From the NCBI GenBank assembly GCA_965248975.1, contig CBDFKU010000011.1, positions 62,001-126,000 on the forward strand: 64,000 nt of DNA. The letters run 5' to 3'. The stretch is from CBDFKU01 sp965248975 (GTDB lineage Bacteria > Chloroflexota > Dehalococcoidia > Lucifugimonadales > JAGWBF01). Positions 40,642 through 49,039 of the stretch are shown here, piece after piece (within the stretch, counting starts at the first letter, position 1; every line of letters starts with the position of its first letter). A model generated the notes under the pieces. It was not told where the DNA came from, searched no databases, and worked only from the letters and a program-made list of their open reading frames with translations. The position numbers and the translations under genes are program-made.

Positions 40642-40824
40642 ATGAAGAAAGATCTGATGGAAATCCTGGCCTGCCCAGTGTGCAAGTCCCCGTTGGAGCT
40701 CAGGGTAGAGGAAGAGGAGGGGGAGGAGGTGCTCACGGGCTTCTTGATCTGCGGCAGCTGCGACGAAACCTACCCCATAGAGGACTCCATTCCCAACTTG
40801 CTTCCGCCTGAGCTGCGCTCTTAG
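40642..40824 (+). CDS. Trm112/UPF0434-family zinc-ribbon protein
   Basis: 60 residues: MKKDLMEILACPVCKSPLEL, then GFLICGSCDETYPIEDSIPN, ending LLPPELR. The CPVC and CGSC pairs and YPI...PNLLP tail are diagnostic of the Trm112p-like family, small zinc-binding activators of methyltransferases in eukaryotes and of unclear role in bacteria. Confidence 0.9.
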   Translation: MKKDLMEILACPVCKSPLELRVEEEEGEEVLTGFLICGSCDETYPIEDSIPNLLPPELRS

Positions 40825-40864
40825 CTCCCTCCCCGCCCCGCGGCATTCGCTCATCCGAGCTCGG

Positions 40865-40896
40865 CCCTCACCCTAGCCCTCTTCCAAGGGGGGAGG
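40865..40896 (+). repeat. REP-like repeat, copy 2 of 3
   Basis: CCCTCACCCTAGCCCTC, TTCCAA, then GGGGGGAGGGG. Same family as 19428-19464 and 63553-63588 with diverged arms. It lies in the gap between the Trm112-like and HtrA genes. Confidence 0.55.
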
Positions 40897-41048
40897 GGAC
40901 CTCTGGAGAAGCCTATCGGGATTGTCCGGTCCAAATGCTGGCTCATGCCTGCCAACGCCTTTACCCGGTGCCGTCGATGTCCTTAATAAGAAATTAAAAC
41001 TTCTTGTCTAGACTGGACAAGAAGTTCAGGACGGCCGGAGGTGCGGCA

Positions 41049-42302
41049 ATGGGTAGTCTGACGAGGGGCCTGGGCCTGGGGATGAGCACCGTGGCCATAG
41101 CCGTGGTTGTAGTGGTGGCCTTTCTCTGGGCGGGGCCTGGAGGCGCGGCTTTCTCCCCGGCGTCGGCCTCTGTGCTCTTCGACGAGGACTCGGTAGTGGG
41201 CATATACGACCGGGTCAGCCCGGCGGTGGTTGAGGTCAACACCAGCCTGGGGTCGGGGCCTACCTCGCGCATTCTGGGCTCGGGCTCCGGTTTCCTCATC
41301 GATATAGAGGGACACATCGTGACCACCAACCACGTGGTAGATGGGGCTGGCCACGTCACGGTCAAGTTCAGCGACGGCACAGAAGCCGACGCTACGATAT
41401 TGGGCAGATACCCGGGGAACGACATGGCCCTCTTGAAGGTCGAACCTTCGGTGGTAGCAGGCATAGAGCCCGTTACGCTGGGCAGTTCCTCCAATCTAAG
41501 AGCCGGCCAGATGGCCGTGGCCATTGGAAGCCCCTTCGGTCTGGAAGGCTCTGTAACGGTGGGAGTGATAAGCCAGCTCGGGCGAGACCTTCCTAGCGCG
41601 CTGGGGCGGCCCATTTCCAACGTGATCCAGACCGACGCGTTGATCAACCCCGGCAACTCCGGAGGCCCCCTTCTCGACTCCAGCGGGGCCGTGGTGGGCA
41701 TCAACACGGCCATCCAGGTATCCCCTAACGGCTCTTCCAACGGAATCGGTTTTTCGGTGCCCATAGATTCTCTAAAAACGTCTCTACCCAAGCTCAAGTC
41801 CGAGGAAGTCGTCAGGCCCCCGTGGTTGGGCATCCAGGCTCGGGACGTCGATGCCCAGCTGGCCGAGAGGCTGGACATGCCCGTGAACAGCGGGGTCTAT
41901 GTAGTCGGGGTGCTACCCGACAGCCCGGCGGAGCAGTCCGGCCTGACCGAGTCGGGCGTAGGACCCGGAGGTCGGGAGGACACAGGAGGCGACATCATAA
42001 CCCAGGTAAATGGCGTCGGCGTGGACACTACCGCCGAGCTGGTAGCCCAGCTGAACCTTGGACAGCCCGGCGACCCGGTCACGCTGACAGTCATCCGCGG
42101 TGGCGAGACCATCCAGGTAGTTGCGACCCTTGGGGAGTGGCCCGACCCAACCATTTCGACGGAGGAGTGGCGTACCGAGACACGACCACGGCCCAGTGAC
42201 CCAAGCCCTCGCTCCCCCTTAGACGAGTTCAGGCCGTTCGTACCACCCGGTCTCGACCTTGACGGCCTGTTCGAGCAGCTCTTCCCGCAGTTCCCCCGGT
42301 AG
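41049..42302 (+). CDS. HtrA/DegP-type serine protease with PDZ domain
   Basis: 417 residues from ATG 41049, chosen for GGAGGT upstream. One membrane helix (GMSTVAIAVVVVVAFLWAG), then a trypsin-like domain with His95 (TTNHVVDG), Asp125 (GNDMALLK) and Ser204 (NPGNSGGPLL), and one PDZ domain (WLGIQARDVDAQLAERLDMP to VTLTVIRGGETIQVVATLG). The Pro/Arg-rich tail ends FEQLFPQFPR. It is membrane-tethered quality control outside the cytoplasm. A terminator follows. Confidence 0.92.
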   Translation: MGSLTRGLGLGMSTVAIAVVVVVAFLWAGPGGAAFSPASASVLFDEDSVVGIYDRVSPAVVEVNTSLGSGPTSRILGSGSGFLIDIEGHIVTTNHVVDGAGHVTVKFSDGTEADATILGRYPGNDMALLKVEPSVVAGIEPVTLGSSSNLRAGQMAVAIGSPFGLEGSVTVGVISQLGRDLPSALGRPISNVIQTDALINPGNSGGPLLDSSGAVVGINTAIQVSPNGSSNGIGFSVPIDSLKTSLPKLKSEEVVRPPWLGIQARDVDAQLAERLDMPVNSGVYVVGVLPDSPAEQSGLTESGVGPGGREDTGGDIITQVNGVGVDTTAELVAQLNLGQPGDPVTLTVIRGGETIQVVATLGEWPDPTISTEEWRTETRPRPSDPSPRSPLDEFRPFVPPGLDLDGLFEQLFPQFPR

Positions 42303-42324
42303 GCGGTCGCCACCGCATCGATCC

Positions 42325-42372
42325 GAGGCCCCCGCTGCCTGACCCATGAAGGCGGCGGGGGCCTCTTCTTTT
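42325..42372 (+). terminator. rho-independent terminator
   Basis: GAGGCCCCCGC and GCGGGGGCCTC form the core stem, extended by TGCC/GGCG, followed by TTCTTTT. It ends htrA, close to the converging tenA gene. Confidence 0.8.
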
Positions 42373-42386
42373 GTCCAGAATATGGG

Positions 42387-43055
42387 TCAAACGGGCCAGG
42401 CCTCCATGTTGTAGGCCATGTCCCAGAACATGTACTCGTACCGCAGGCTGGTCAGATAGGTCTCCCGCATCCGGGACACCTCCTCGGGTCCGGCCCTTTC
42501 CGCCAGCCGGTCGGCCAGGCCCCGGGCCCAATCGGCCAGGGCCTTATACTCGGGAGCCACGTACATCCTGATCCACTCGCCATACAGGGGAGCGTCCGGG
42601 GGCTCGCCGTTGCGGGCCAGATAGTTGCCTACCTCCCAGTAGCCCCACTGGCAGGGCAAGAAGGAGGCCGCCAGCTCCGGAAAAGAGCCCTGATGGGCCA
42701 CGTTCAGCAGGAAACGGGTATAGGCCAGGGTAGTGGGTGAGGCCCTGGTCTCCTCCAGCTCCCGGGCGCTTATGCCGAACCGGGCGCAGAAGCCGCGGTG
42801 CAGCTCCATCTCGGTGTTCAGGGTCTCGTGCAGCAGGCGGGCGAACCACCCCATGGTCTCCAGGTCCGGGGCCCGGGCCGAGGCCAAGGCCAGCACCCGG
42901 CTGTACTCGATCAGGTAGAGGTAGTCCTGCCGGATGTAGTACTTGAACCTCTCCACGTCGAGGGTGCCGTCCCCGACGCCCGTCACGAAGGAGTGGTCCC
43001 GGATGGCGCGGCGGATCGGTTCGGCCTCCCTCTCCACGTCGTCGGCAAAAGCCAT
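42387..43055 (-). CDS. tenA: TenA-family aminopyrimidine aminohydrolase (thiaminase II)
   Basis: 222 residues, all-helical. Asp44 (YIRQDYLYL), catalytic Cys135 (SFLPCQWGYWEVGNYLA) and Glu207 (SLRYEYMFWDMAY) match the TenA active site. It salvages thiamin pyrimidine by hydrolysing aminopyrimidine or thiamin. No other thi genes are in the window, so it is probably for salvage. A THI-box riboswitch was looked for upstream and not seen. Confidence 0.9.
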   Translation of the reverse strand: MAFADDVEREAEPIRRAIRDHSFVTGVGDGTLDVERFKYYIRQDYLYLIEYSRVLALASARAPDLETMGWFARLLHETLNTEMELHRGFCARFGISARELEETRASPTTLAYTRFLLNVAHQGSFPELAASFLPCQWGYWEVGNYLARNGEPPDAPLYGEWIRMYVAPEYKALADWARGLADRLAERAGPEEVSRMRETYLTSLRYEYMFWDMAYNMEAWPV

Positions 43056-43185
43056 CGAGCACCTTCCTCAACCAGATGTGTCCCTACAACCAGAGTATAC
43101 TATCGGATTGGAAGAGATAGACGGGGCAGTTACACATTTCTCATCAAGAGAGATCGGACAATGCCACCAAGCTCCCTAGAAAGGA

Positions 43186-43653
43186 ATGAGCAACATGCTC
43201 CTTGATTTGAGCCAAGGGTTAGGTATCATCGCCTACTCTCCAGCACAGTGGTCGGCGTTTTGGACTATGGTAAGTGCACTCGTAACTCTGGGTGCCCTGG
43301 CGGCGGTTGTTTGGCAGTTAAAAACAGCCATCAAGAATTTACGTCAGGCTACCCAGTCAAGCACGGACGTCATACGCAATCAACACAATTGGAACCTGTT
43401 CACGAATAAGGTTGATCCCGGCCTGCCCGGATTGCCTTCGAGCGACGACACCGAGTATTGGAAATGGCGCATGACACATCTTGACCATCTAAACCTTCTT
43501 CATACTCAGTGGTCGAACCGCCCGTTCGTTGGATCCAAAGCGCAACTACAGGGCTGGGTAGGTTGGGCACAATTGCTTCTTCAAGTGCTAGAGGAGGACC
43601 GTAAGCATGCGATTATGACATTGGAGTTTGACCCAACCGCCAAGCGGATCTGA
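43186..43653 (+). CDS. unknown protein with one membrane helix, possible 3' frameshift
   Basis: 155 residues: WSAFWTMVSALVTLGALAAV is a membrane helix near the N-terminus; the rest is soluble with many Trp (DDTEYWKWRMTHLDHLNLLH). It stops after PTAKRI. The next frame continues ALLHILELHNWDVLPGDFVK then LLEECGFSSLGLKSKT to TGA 43767-43769, with no start of its own, so the native gene may have run to 43769 and lost frame near 43650. Family not recognised; base use is less GC-rich than its neighbours, suggesting transfer. Confidence 0.5.
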   Translation: MSNMLLDLSQGLGIIAYSPAQWSAFWTMVSALVTLGALAAVVWQLKTAIKNLRQATQSSTDVIRNQHNWNLFTNKVDPGLPGLPSSDDTEYWKWRMTHLDHLNLLHTQWSNRPFVGSKAQLQGWVGWAQLLLQVLEEDRKHAIMTLEFDPTAKRI

Positions 43654-43854
43654 AGGCCCTTTTACATATCTTGGAGCTCCATAACTGGGACGTTTTGCCG
43701 GGCGACTTCGTGAAATGGCTCCTTGAGGAATGCGGGTTCAGTAGTCTTGGCCTCAAATCTAAGACCTGAACAAGCCTTCTGAGCCTCGGTTGCAAACACT
43801 TCCTACGTTGGGCTATCATCGGTTGTACGGACGTGTAGCGAAAGGCGTGACGGG

Positions 43855-45296
43855 TTGGCCCAGCGGCGTATCATCAAAGAGTTGGAACGGATCGTAGGGA
43901 AGGGCAACGTCATCTCCCATCCCGAAGATCTGCTGGTCTACGAGTACGACGGCTCGATAGACCGCGCCTTCCCCGACGCGGTGGCGTTCCCCCTCACAAC
44001 TGAGGAAGTCAGCCGGGTGGTTGCGCTGGCCCACCGGGAGGGCATTCCCGTTGTGTGCCGCGGCTCGGGCACTGGCCTGAGTGGAGGGGCCATCGCCAGT
44101 CTCGGCGGCCTTCAGGTTGCCCTGACCAGGATGAAGAGCATCCTGGAGATTGATATTCCCAACCGCCTGGCCGTCGTGGAGCCCGGGGTGATCAACCTGG
44201 ACCTGGACCACGCGGCCAACCGCAGCGGCCTGCGATACGCCCCCGACCCCTCCAGCCAGAAGGCCTGCAGCCTGGGTGGCAACGTGGCGGAGAACGCCGG
44301 CGGCCCCCATTGTCTGGCCTACGGGGTCACGACCAACCACGTGCTGGGCATGGAGGTCGTTCTGGAGGATGGCTCGGTGGCCTGGCTGGGGGGCAGGGCC
44401 AGGAGCACGCCGGGGTACGACCTGCCCGGCGTCTTCGTGGGCTCCGAGGGTACATTCGGCATCGCGACCAAGATCGTGGTGCGCCTGATCCCCCTGCCCG
44501 AGTCGGTGTCCACCCTCCTAGGGTCTTCCCCGACGTGGACTCAGCCTGCACCGCCGTCTCCAGCATCATCGGGCAGGGCATCGTGCCCGCGGCCATGGAG
44601 ATCATCGACTCGGTGTCCATAAGGGCCATCCTCAACGTCACCAAGGGCGTGTTCCCAGCCGATGCCGGCTCCGTCCTCCTGGTGGAGGTGGAAGGTGTGA
44701 AGGAGGAGGTGGACGAGATAGGCGGCGAGGTCGAGGCCACCATGTACGACACCGGCGCCATCGAGGTGCGTATAGCCCAGGACTCGGCCGAGCGGGAGCG
44801 GCTGTGGGCCGCCCGCAAGGGGGCCTTCGGGGCCCTGGGCAGCCTGGCGCCCAACTACTACCTGGTCGACACCGTGGTGCCCCGGACGAGGCTCGCCGAA
44901 ATCCTGAAGGTGGTGGCCGAGATCGCCGAGCGACGAGGACTGCTGGTGGCCAACGTGTTCCACGCCGGTGACGGAAACCTCCATCCCTGCATCGCCTTCG
45001 ACGAGCGCCAGCCCGGCGCTACTCAGGGGGCCATCGAGGCGGGCGAAGAGATGTTGAAGGCCTGCGTGGAGATGGGAGGGACCCTGTCGGGAGAGCACGG
45101 CGTGGGCCTGGAGAAGAAGGCCTACATGCCCCTGGTCTTCACCACCGAAGATATGGACTCCATGGTCAGGGTGCGGAACGCCTTCTCACCCGCGAACCGC
45201 TTCAACCCCGGCAAGATCTTCCCCGGAGGCCCGGAGCACGGCCAGGACGTACAGCGCGGCGCCGTCCATGCGGCCGGTCCTGGGGTGTACATCTGA
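43855..45296 (+). pseudogene. glcD: GlcD-like FAD-linked oxidase, one frameshift
   Basis: From TTG 43855 the frame reads an FAD-binding type 4 domain (VVCRGSGTGLSGGAIASLGG; DPSSQKACSLGGNVAENAGG; VFVGSEGTFGIATKIVVRLI) and then fails after VSTLLG near 44515. The +1/-1 frame continues RVFPDVDSACTAVSSIIGQG and onward to LVANVFHAGDGNLHPCIAFD, GTLSGEHGVGLEKKAYMP and a stop at 45296. A missing C (CTA-CGG-GTC expected) explains it. Intact, the protein would be about 480 residues, the flavoprotein subunit of glycolate/lactate dehydrogenase. Confidence 0.88.
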
Positions 45297-45309
45297 TGGA
45301 GGTTTCGGG

Positions 45310-45663
45310 TTGACGACACGAACGGAAGAGTACCAGGCCATGAGCAAGGAGTTCCTTCGAAAGGGTCGGGAGGCACTGGTCCAAGGGGACCTGGAGCAGG
45401 CCTCGGAGAAGCTATGGGGCGCGGCGGCTCAGATGGTGAAGGCGGTTGCTGAGAAGCGTGGCTGGTCCCACCATGGGCATAGGGACTTCTTCAGAGTAGT
45501 AAGCCGGCTAGATCAGGAGCTTGGGGATCCAACTTTGCGAGACCTATTTCACGTGGCCAATAGCCTACACTCGAATTTTTATGAACATTGGATGACCAGA
45601 GACTACTTTGAGAGTGGCCTGGAAAAAATACAGGAGTTCGTGGCGAAACTGGAGACAGTCTAG
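45310..45663 (+). CDS. PaREP1/HEPN-like helical protein
   Basis: 117 residues from TTG 45310 (GGAGG upstream). EFLRKGREALVQGDLEQASE, KLWGAAAQMVKAVAEKRGW, and HRDFFRVVSRLDQELGDPTL match the PaREP1 branch of the HEPN fold, in which an all-helical bundle often pairs with nucleotidyltransferases or acts as RNase. The HEPN RNase motif R(X4-6)H is not convincingly present. It is unusual for such a gene to lie between GlcD and GlcE; it is in the same direction with 13- and 9-base gaps, thus co-transcribed. Confidence 0.7.
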   Translation: MTTRTEEYQAMSKEFLRKGREALVQGDLEQASEKLWGAAAQMVKAVAEKRGWSHHGHRDFFRVVSRLDQELGDPTLRDLFHVANSLHSNFYEHWMTRDYFESGLEKIQEFVAKLETV

Positions 45664-45672
45664 TCCGCAATA

Positions 45673-47004
45673 ATGACCTCCCCATCCGATTCACCGCCGG
45701 AGACCATGGGCCACGACCCAACGGTGCCTCCTGAACGCCTGGTCGAATATTCCGTGGACGGCCTGATCCCCTCCGCCGTGGTGACCCCGGAGGACGTGAA
45801 GGCGGTCTCTCGTGTACTGTCCCGGGCGTCGGCCGAGGGCGCGAAGGTGACGCCCCGGGGCGGCGGTACCCGGATGGACCTGGGCAACCCGCCCACCGGC
45901 CTCGACCTGATTCTCGACCTTGGCCGCCTGGATGGGGTCCTGTTCCACGAGCCGGCGGACCTGGTAGCCAGAGTGGAAGCTGGCATTACTCTGGAGACCC
46001 TGCGAGGGCGCCTTGCCCAACGGGGACAGTTCCTGCCCCTCGAGGCGCCCCTTCCTTCCAGGGCCACCATCGGAGGGATCCTGGCCACCAACGCCAGCGG
46101 TCCTTCCAGGCTTGCCTATGGCACGGCTCGGGACTGGCTCATCGGCGTCACGGTTGTGCGCTCCGACGGCGCCGTCACCAAGGCCGGGGCCAGGGTTGTA
46201 AAGAACGTGACAGGGTACGACATGAACAAGCTCTATACCGGTTCCCTCGGGACCCTGGGGGTGGTCGTCGATGCCACCTTCAAGCTGTCGCCCCTGCCCG
46301 TCGACGGGAGGACGGTTATTGCCGGCTACCCTTCCCTGGACTCCGCTCTGGACTCCTCAGCCGAAGTTCTGCGGCAGGCACCTGCGACCCCCCAGGCCCT
46401 GCACGTGATCAACCGGGATGCCATGGAGCGGCTGCCCGATTGGACCGCTTCGAAGGAAGGAGAGGTGTTCTTGCTTGCCCTTTTCGAAGGCCGAACCACC
46501 TCCGTGTACAGGCGGGCCGATGAGTGGGCCAGGGCCGCAGTGGGAACGGGTGGCGCATCTGTCCTTAGCCTCTCTCATGAAGATGGTCGCTGTCTATGGC
46601 AGAGTTTGACCGACTTGGGCTGGAGGCCGGAGAATCTGCCCAGCCTTTCCGTGAAGATAAGCATCGTTCCGTCCTCGTTGAAGAGCTTCCTCGCCTCGGT
46701 CGAGGCCGAGCTAAAGCAAGGGTCCGGCCACAGCCTAGTGGCCGACGTAGGTTTCGGACAGCTGCGCTTGCTATGGTGGACTGAGGATACGGTGGAGGAC
46801 CTGGAAGCCATCGTCCGCCGCCTGCGAGAGACGGCACGGCGTCACTCGGCCAGCGTCGTCGTGGAGCGCTGCCCTCTGGAGCTCAAGAAGGTAATCGACG
46901 TGTGGGGAGACGCGGTTGACGGCCTGGAGATCATGCGTCGCATCAAGGGGGAGCTGGACCCCACGGGAACGCTGAATCCCGGACGTTTTGTGGGAGGAAT
47001 CTAG
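45673..47004 (+). CDS. glcE: GlcE-like FAD-binding subunit of glycolate oxidase
   Basis: 443 residues. FAD-binding type 4 pattern: KVTPRGGGTRMDLGNPPTGL, ADLVARVEAGITLETLRGRL, RATIGGILATNASGPSRLAY, and GYDMNKLYTGSLGTLGVVVD. The C-terminus ends DPTGTLNPGRFVGGI, normal for this group. It works with GlcD and GlcF to oxidise glycolate or another 2-hydroxy acid and feed electrons to quinones. Two bases separate it from glcF. Confidence 0.88.
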   Translation: MTSPSDSPPETMGHDPTVPPERLVEYSVDGLIPSAVVTPEDVKAVSRVLSRASAEGAKVTPRGGGTRMDLGNPPTGLDLILDLGRLDGVLFHEPADLVARVEAGITLETLRGRLAQRGQFLPLEAPLPSRATIGGILATNASGPSRLAYGTARDWLIGVTVVRSDGAVTKAGARVVKNVTGYDMNKLYTGSLGTLGVVVDATFKLSPLPVDGRTVIAGYPSLDSALDSSAEVLRQAPATPQALHVINRDAMERLPDWTASKEGEVFLLALFEGRTTSVYRRADEWARAAVGTGGASVLSLSHEDGRCLWQSLTDLGWRPENLPSLSVKISIVPSSLKSFLASVEAELKQGSGHSLVADVGFGQLRLLWWTEDTVEDLEAIVRRLRETARRHSASVVVERCPLELKKVIDVWGDAVDGLEIMRRIKGELDPTGTLNPGRFVGGI

Positions 47005-47006
47005 CC

Positions 47007-48335
47007 TTGAGCATCAGAGCCGGGACTCCACTGAACTCTGAGCCGGGTTTCCAGGAAGGCGAGCTTCCCGCCGACCAGGACCTCTATCGCTGCGTTCACT
47101 GTGGCCTCTGCCTCAGCGCCTGCCCGACTTACGTGGAGCTGAGCCTGGAGCCCGAGTCTCCCCGGGGGCGGATCGCCCTGATGAAGGCGGTCAAGGAAGG
47201 ACGCCTGGGCATTAGCGACCGGGTGGCATCCCACTGGGAGCTGTGTCTCCAGTGCCGGGCCTGCGAGGCCGTATGTCCTTCCGGAGTGCCCTTCGGCCGG
47301 CTCATGGAGGTCACCCGCGACCAGGTACGCCGGCTCCGAAAGAGTTCGTGGCGACTCAGGCTGGTGAGTATGTTATTTCTTCGCGGCGCTCTCCCGCATC
47401 CATCAAGGTTGAGGCTAGGCGCCGCCCTTCTTCGAACATACCAGCGATGGGGCCTCCAGAGGTTGGCAAGACGTTCCAGGCTGTTAAAGCTGCTTCCGGG
47501 CGGTATCGCAGAGTTTGAGGCAGGGCTTCCCACATTCTCCAGCCCATTTTTCGGCCCCACCTCCCGGGTACACCCGGCGCAGGGCGAGAGAAAGACGACG
47601 GTGGGTCTGCTGTCGGGCTGCGTAATGCCCCTGGTCCACGGGCCAACCATGGAGGCTACGGTCCGCGTGCTCAACCGGAACGGCTGCGACGTGGCAGTCC
47701 CGCCGGGGCAGGGCTGCTGCGGCGCCCTGAACCTGCACAGCGGCGACAGGGAGATGGCCCGCAGGCTGGCCCGGATCAACATCGATGCTTTCCTCAATGC
47801 CGGGGTTGAGAAGATCGTGGTAGCCTCTGCGGGCTGCGGCTCAACGATGAAGGAGTACCGGGACCTGCTGAAGGACGATCCAGAATACAGCGATGCCGCC
47901 GAGCGCTTCAGCGCCATGACCGTAGACGTGAGCGAGTACCTGGCAGGCCTGCCCTTCGATCCTCCTAAGGGGGAGGTCGGCAAGAGGGTGACCTACCAGG
48001 ACTCCTGCCACCTGGCCCACGCACAGCGCATCACCCGGGCCCCCAGGGAGATCCTCGAAGCGATACCCGGCCTGGACCTGACAGAGATGGAGGACTCCAG
48101 CCTGTGCTGTGGCGCCGCCGGAATCTACTCGGTAACCCAGAAGGAGCTGTCCAGCAGGCTGCTGGAGAGGAAGATGGAGAGCGTTGCCGCCACCGGAGCC
48201 GATACCGTGGTTACGGCGAACCCCGGCTGCGTGATCCAGTTGGAGACGGGACTTCGCCGATCAGGCATACCCGCTCGCGTATGCCACGTCGTGGACATCC
48301 TGGACGAATCGTACCGTAACGAGGGCCAAGGGTAG
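47007..48335 (+). CDS. glcF: GlcF-like iron-sulfur subunit
   Basis: 442 residues from TTG 47007. Two 4Fe-4S clusters: Cys29-32-35-39 (CVHCGLCLSACP) and Cys80-83-86-90 (CLQCRACEAVCP). Then two cysteine-rich CCG domains (GQGCCGALNLHSGD and SSLCCGAAGIYSV, with DSCHLAHAQ), as in GlcF and HdrD. Electron-transfer subunit, peripheral to the membrane. Last gene of the cluster. Confidence 0.92.
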   Translation: MSIRAGTPLNSEPGFQEGELPADQDLYRCVHCGLCLSACPTYVELSLEPESPRGRIALMKAVKEGRLGISDRVASHWELCLQCRACEAVCPSGVPFGRLMEVTRDQVRRLRKSSWRLRLVSMLFLRGALPHPSRLRLGAALLRTYQRWGLQRLARRSRLLKLLPGGIAEFEAGLPTFSSPFFGPTSRVHPAQGERKTTVGLLSGCVMPLVHGPTMEATVRVLNRNGCDVAVPPGQGCCGALNLHSGDREMARRLARINIDAFLNAGVEKIVVASAGCGSTMKEYRDLLKDDPEYSDAAERFSAMTVDVSEYLAGLPFDPPKGEVGKRVTYQDSCHLAHAQRITRAPREILEAIPGLDLTEMEDSSLCCGAAGIYSVTQKELSSRLLERKMESVAATGADTVVTANPGCVIQLETGLRRSGIPARVCHVVDILDESYRNEGQG

Positions 48336-48363
48336 CGTATCACGTGAAGATAGCGACGCGCCG

Positions 48364-48591
48364 ATGATCGGGTGCTCAATGTTTCCGGGCCTGGTGCTGA
48401 TCTTCTTCGGGGTGCTGCTGCTCCTGGAAAACCTGGGCGTGTCCGATGACCTGGTGGGCAAGTACTGGCCGGTGGTCCTTGTGATACTGGGCGTGGCCAG
48501 CTTCGTCAATATAGCCCGGTTCAGGAATCGCATCGATCGATTCCGGCGATTCCGGCGGCGCTGGCCCCCCGACATCGGCGAGGGACCTTAA
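48364..48591 (+). CDS. small membrane protein (LiaF/DUF5668-like)
   Basis: 75 residues: FPGLVLIFFGVLLLLENLGV, then YWPVVLVILGVASFVNIARF, two membrane helices of the LiaI/LiaF transmembrane type, and a strongly basic tail (RNRIDRFRRFRRRW). Such modules occur in envelope-stress proteins; on its own the role is unknown. Confidence 0.65.
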   Translation: MIGCSMFPGLVLIFFGVLLLLENLGVSDDLVGKYWPVVLVILGVASFVNIARFRNRIDRFRRFRRRWPPDIGEGP

Positions 48592-48690
48592 TACAACCAT
48601 TGGGGATTGGGTGTATTAAGGATCGAGTCTTACCTGACCCGTAGGAAAGCGTCGACTCTGCCAATTAGCCTGGATCAGAGATGTCTTGGG

Positions 48691-48966
48691 CTAGTTCGCC
48701 CCTATGTCATGTGAGAGTCCGGGTTGCACGTTTGTCGCGAAGCAGTGCCTCCCCTTGCAAACTTCTTCGAAGGTCACGGTTGTCCCCAGCCTCGGCGGCC
48801 AGTCTGCGTCCTGTCGGGGAACCGGGTTCACGAAGTGAATCTCATCTCCCGTACCGTCTTCCACGATGATGCCGTGAACTCCCGAGGGGTTGACCTCGGT
48901 GATCTGTCCCTGGGCGGCCAGGGCCGTACCAGCCAGCGCCATCAAGGATCCCAGAACGCCTAACAC
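48691..48966 (-). CDS. small secreted protein
   Basis: 91 residues from GTG 48966. Hydrophobic leader (LGVLGSLMALAGTALAAQ) with a likely cut after ALA, then a short beta-rich domain (GQITEVNPSGVHGIIVEDGT; TTVTFEEVCKGRHCFATNVQ) resembling a cold-shock/OB-like five-strand fold. Two Cys (CKGRHC) could pair. No known role. The start lacks basic residues; an upstream start was searched for but the frame is closed. Confidence 0.55.
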   Translation of the reverse strand: MLGVLGSLMALAGTALAAQGQITEVNPSGVHGIIVEDGTGDEIHFVNPVPRQDADWPPRLGTTVTFEEVCKGRHCFATNVQPGLSHDIGAN

Positions 48967-49039
48967 GATAATTAGCTTCCAAGCCGTCGTGGATCACCCT
49001 CCCTACTCATTCGTTTATTCATGAGGTCGAAATCTGGTC

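Noticed and set aside
42303..43185. TPP riboswitch upstream of tenA
   Set aside because: The minus-strand sequence before ATG 43055 lacks a recognisable THI-box core.
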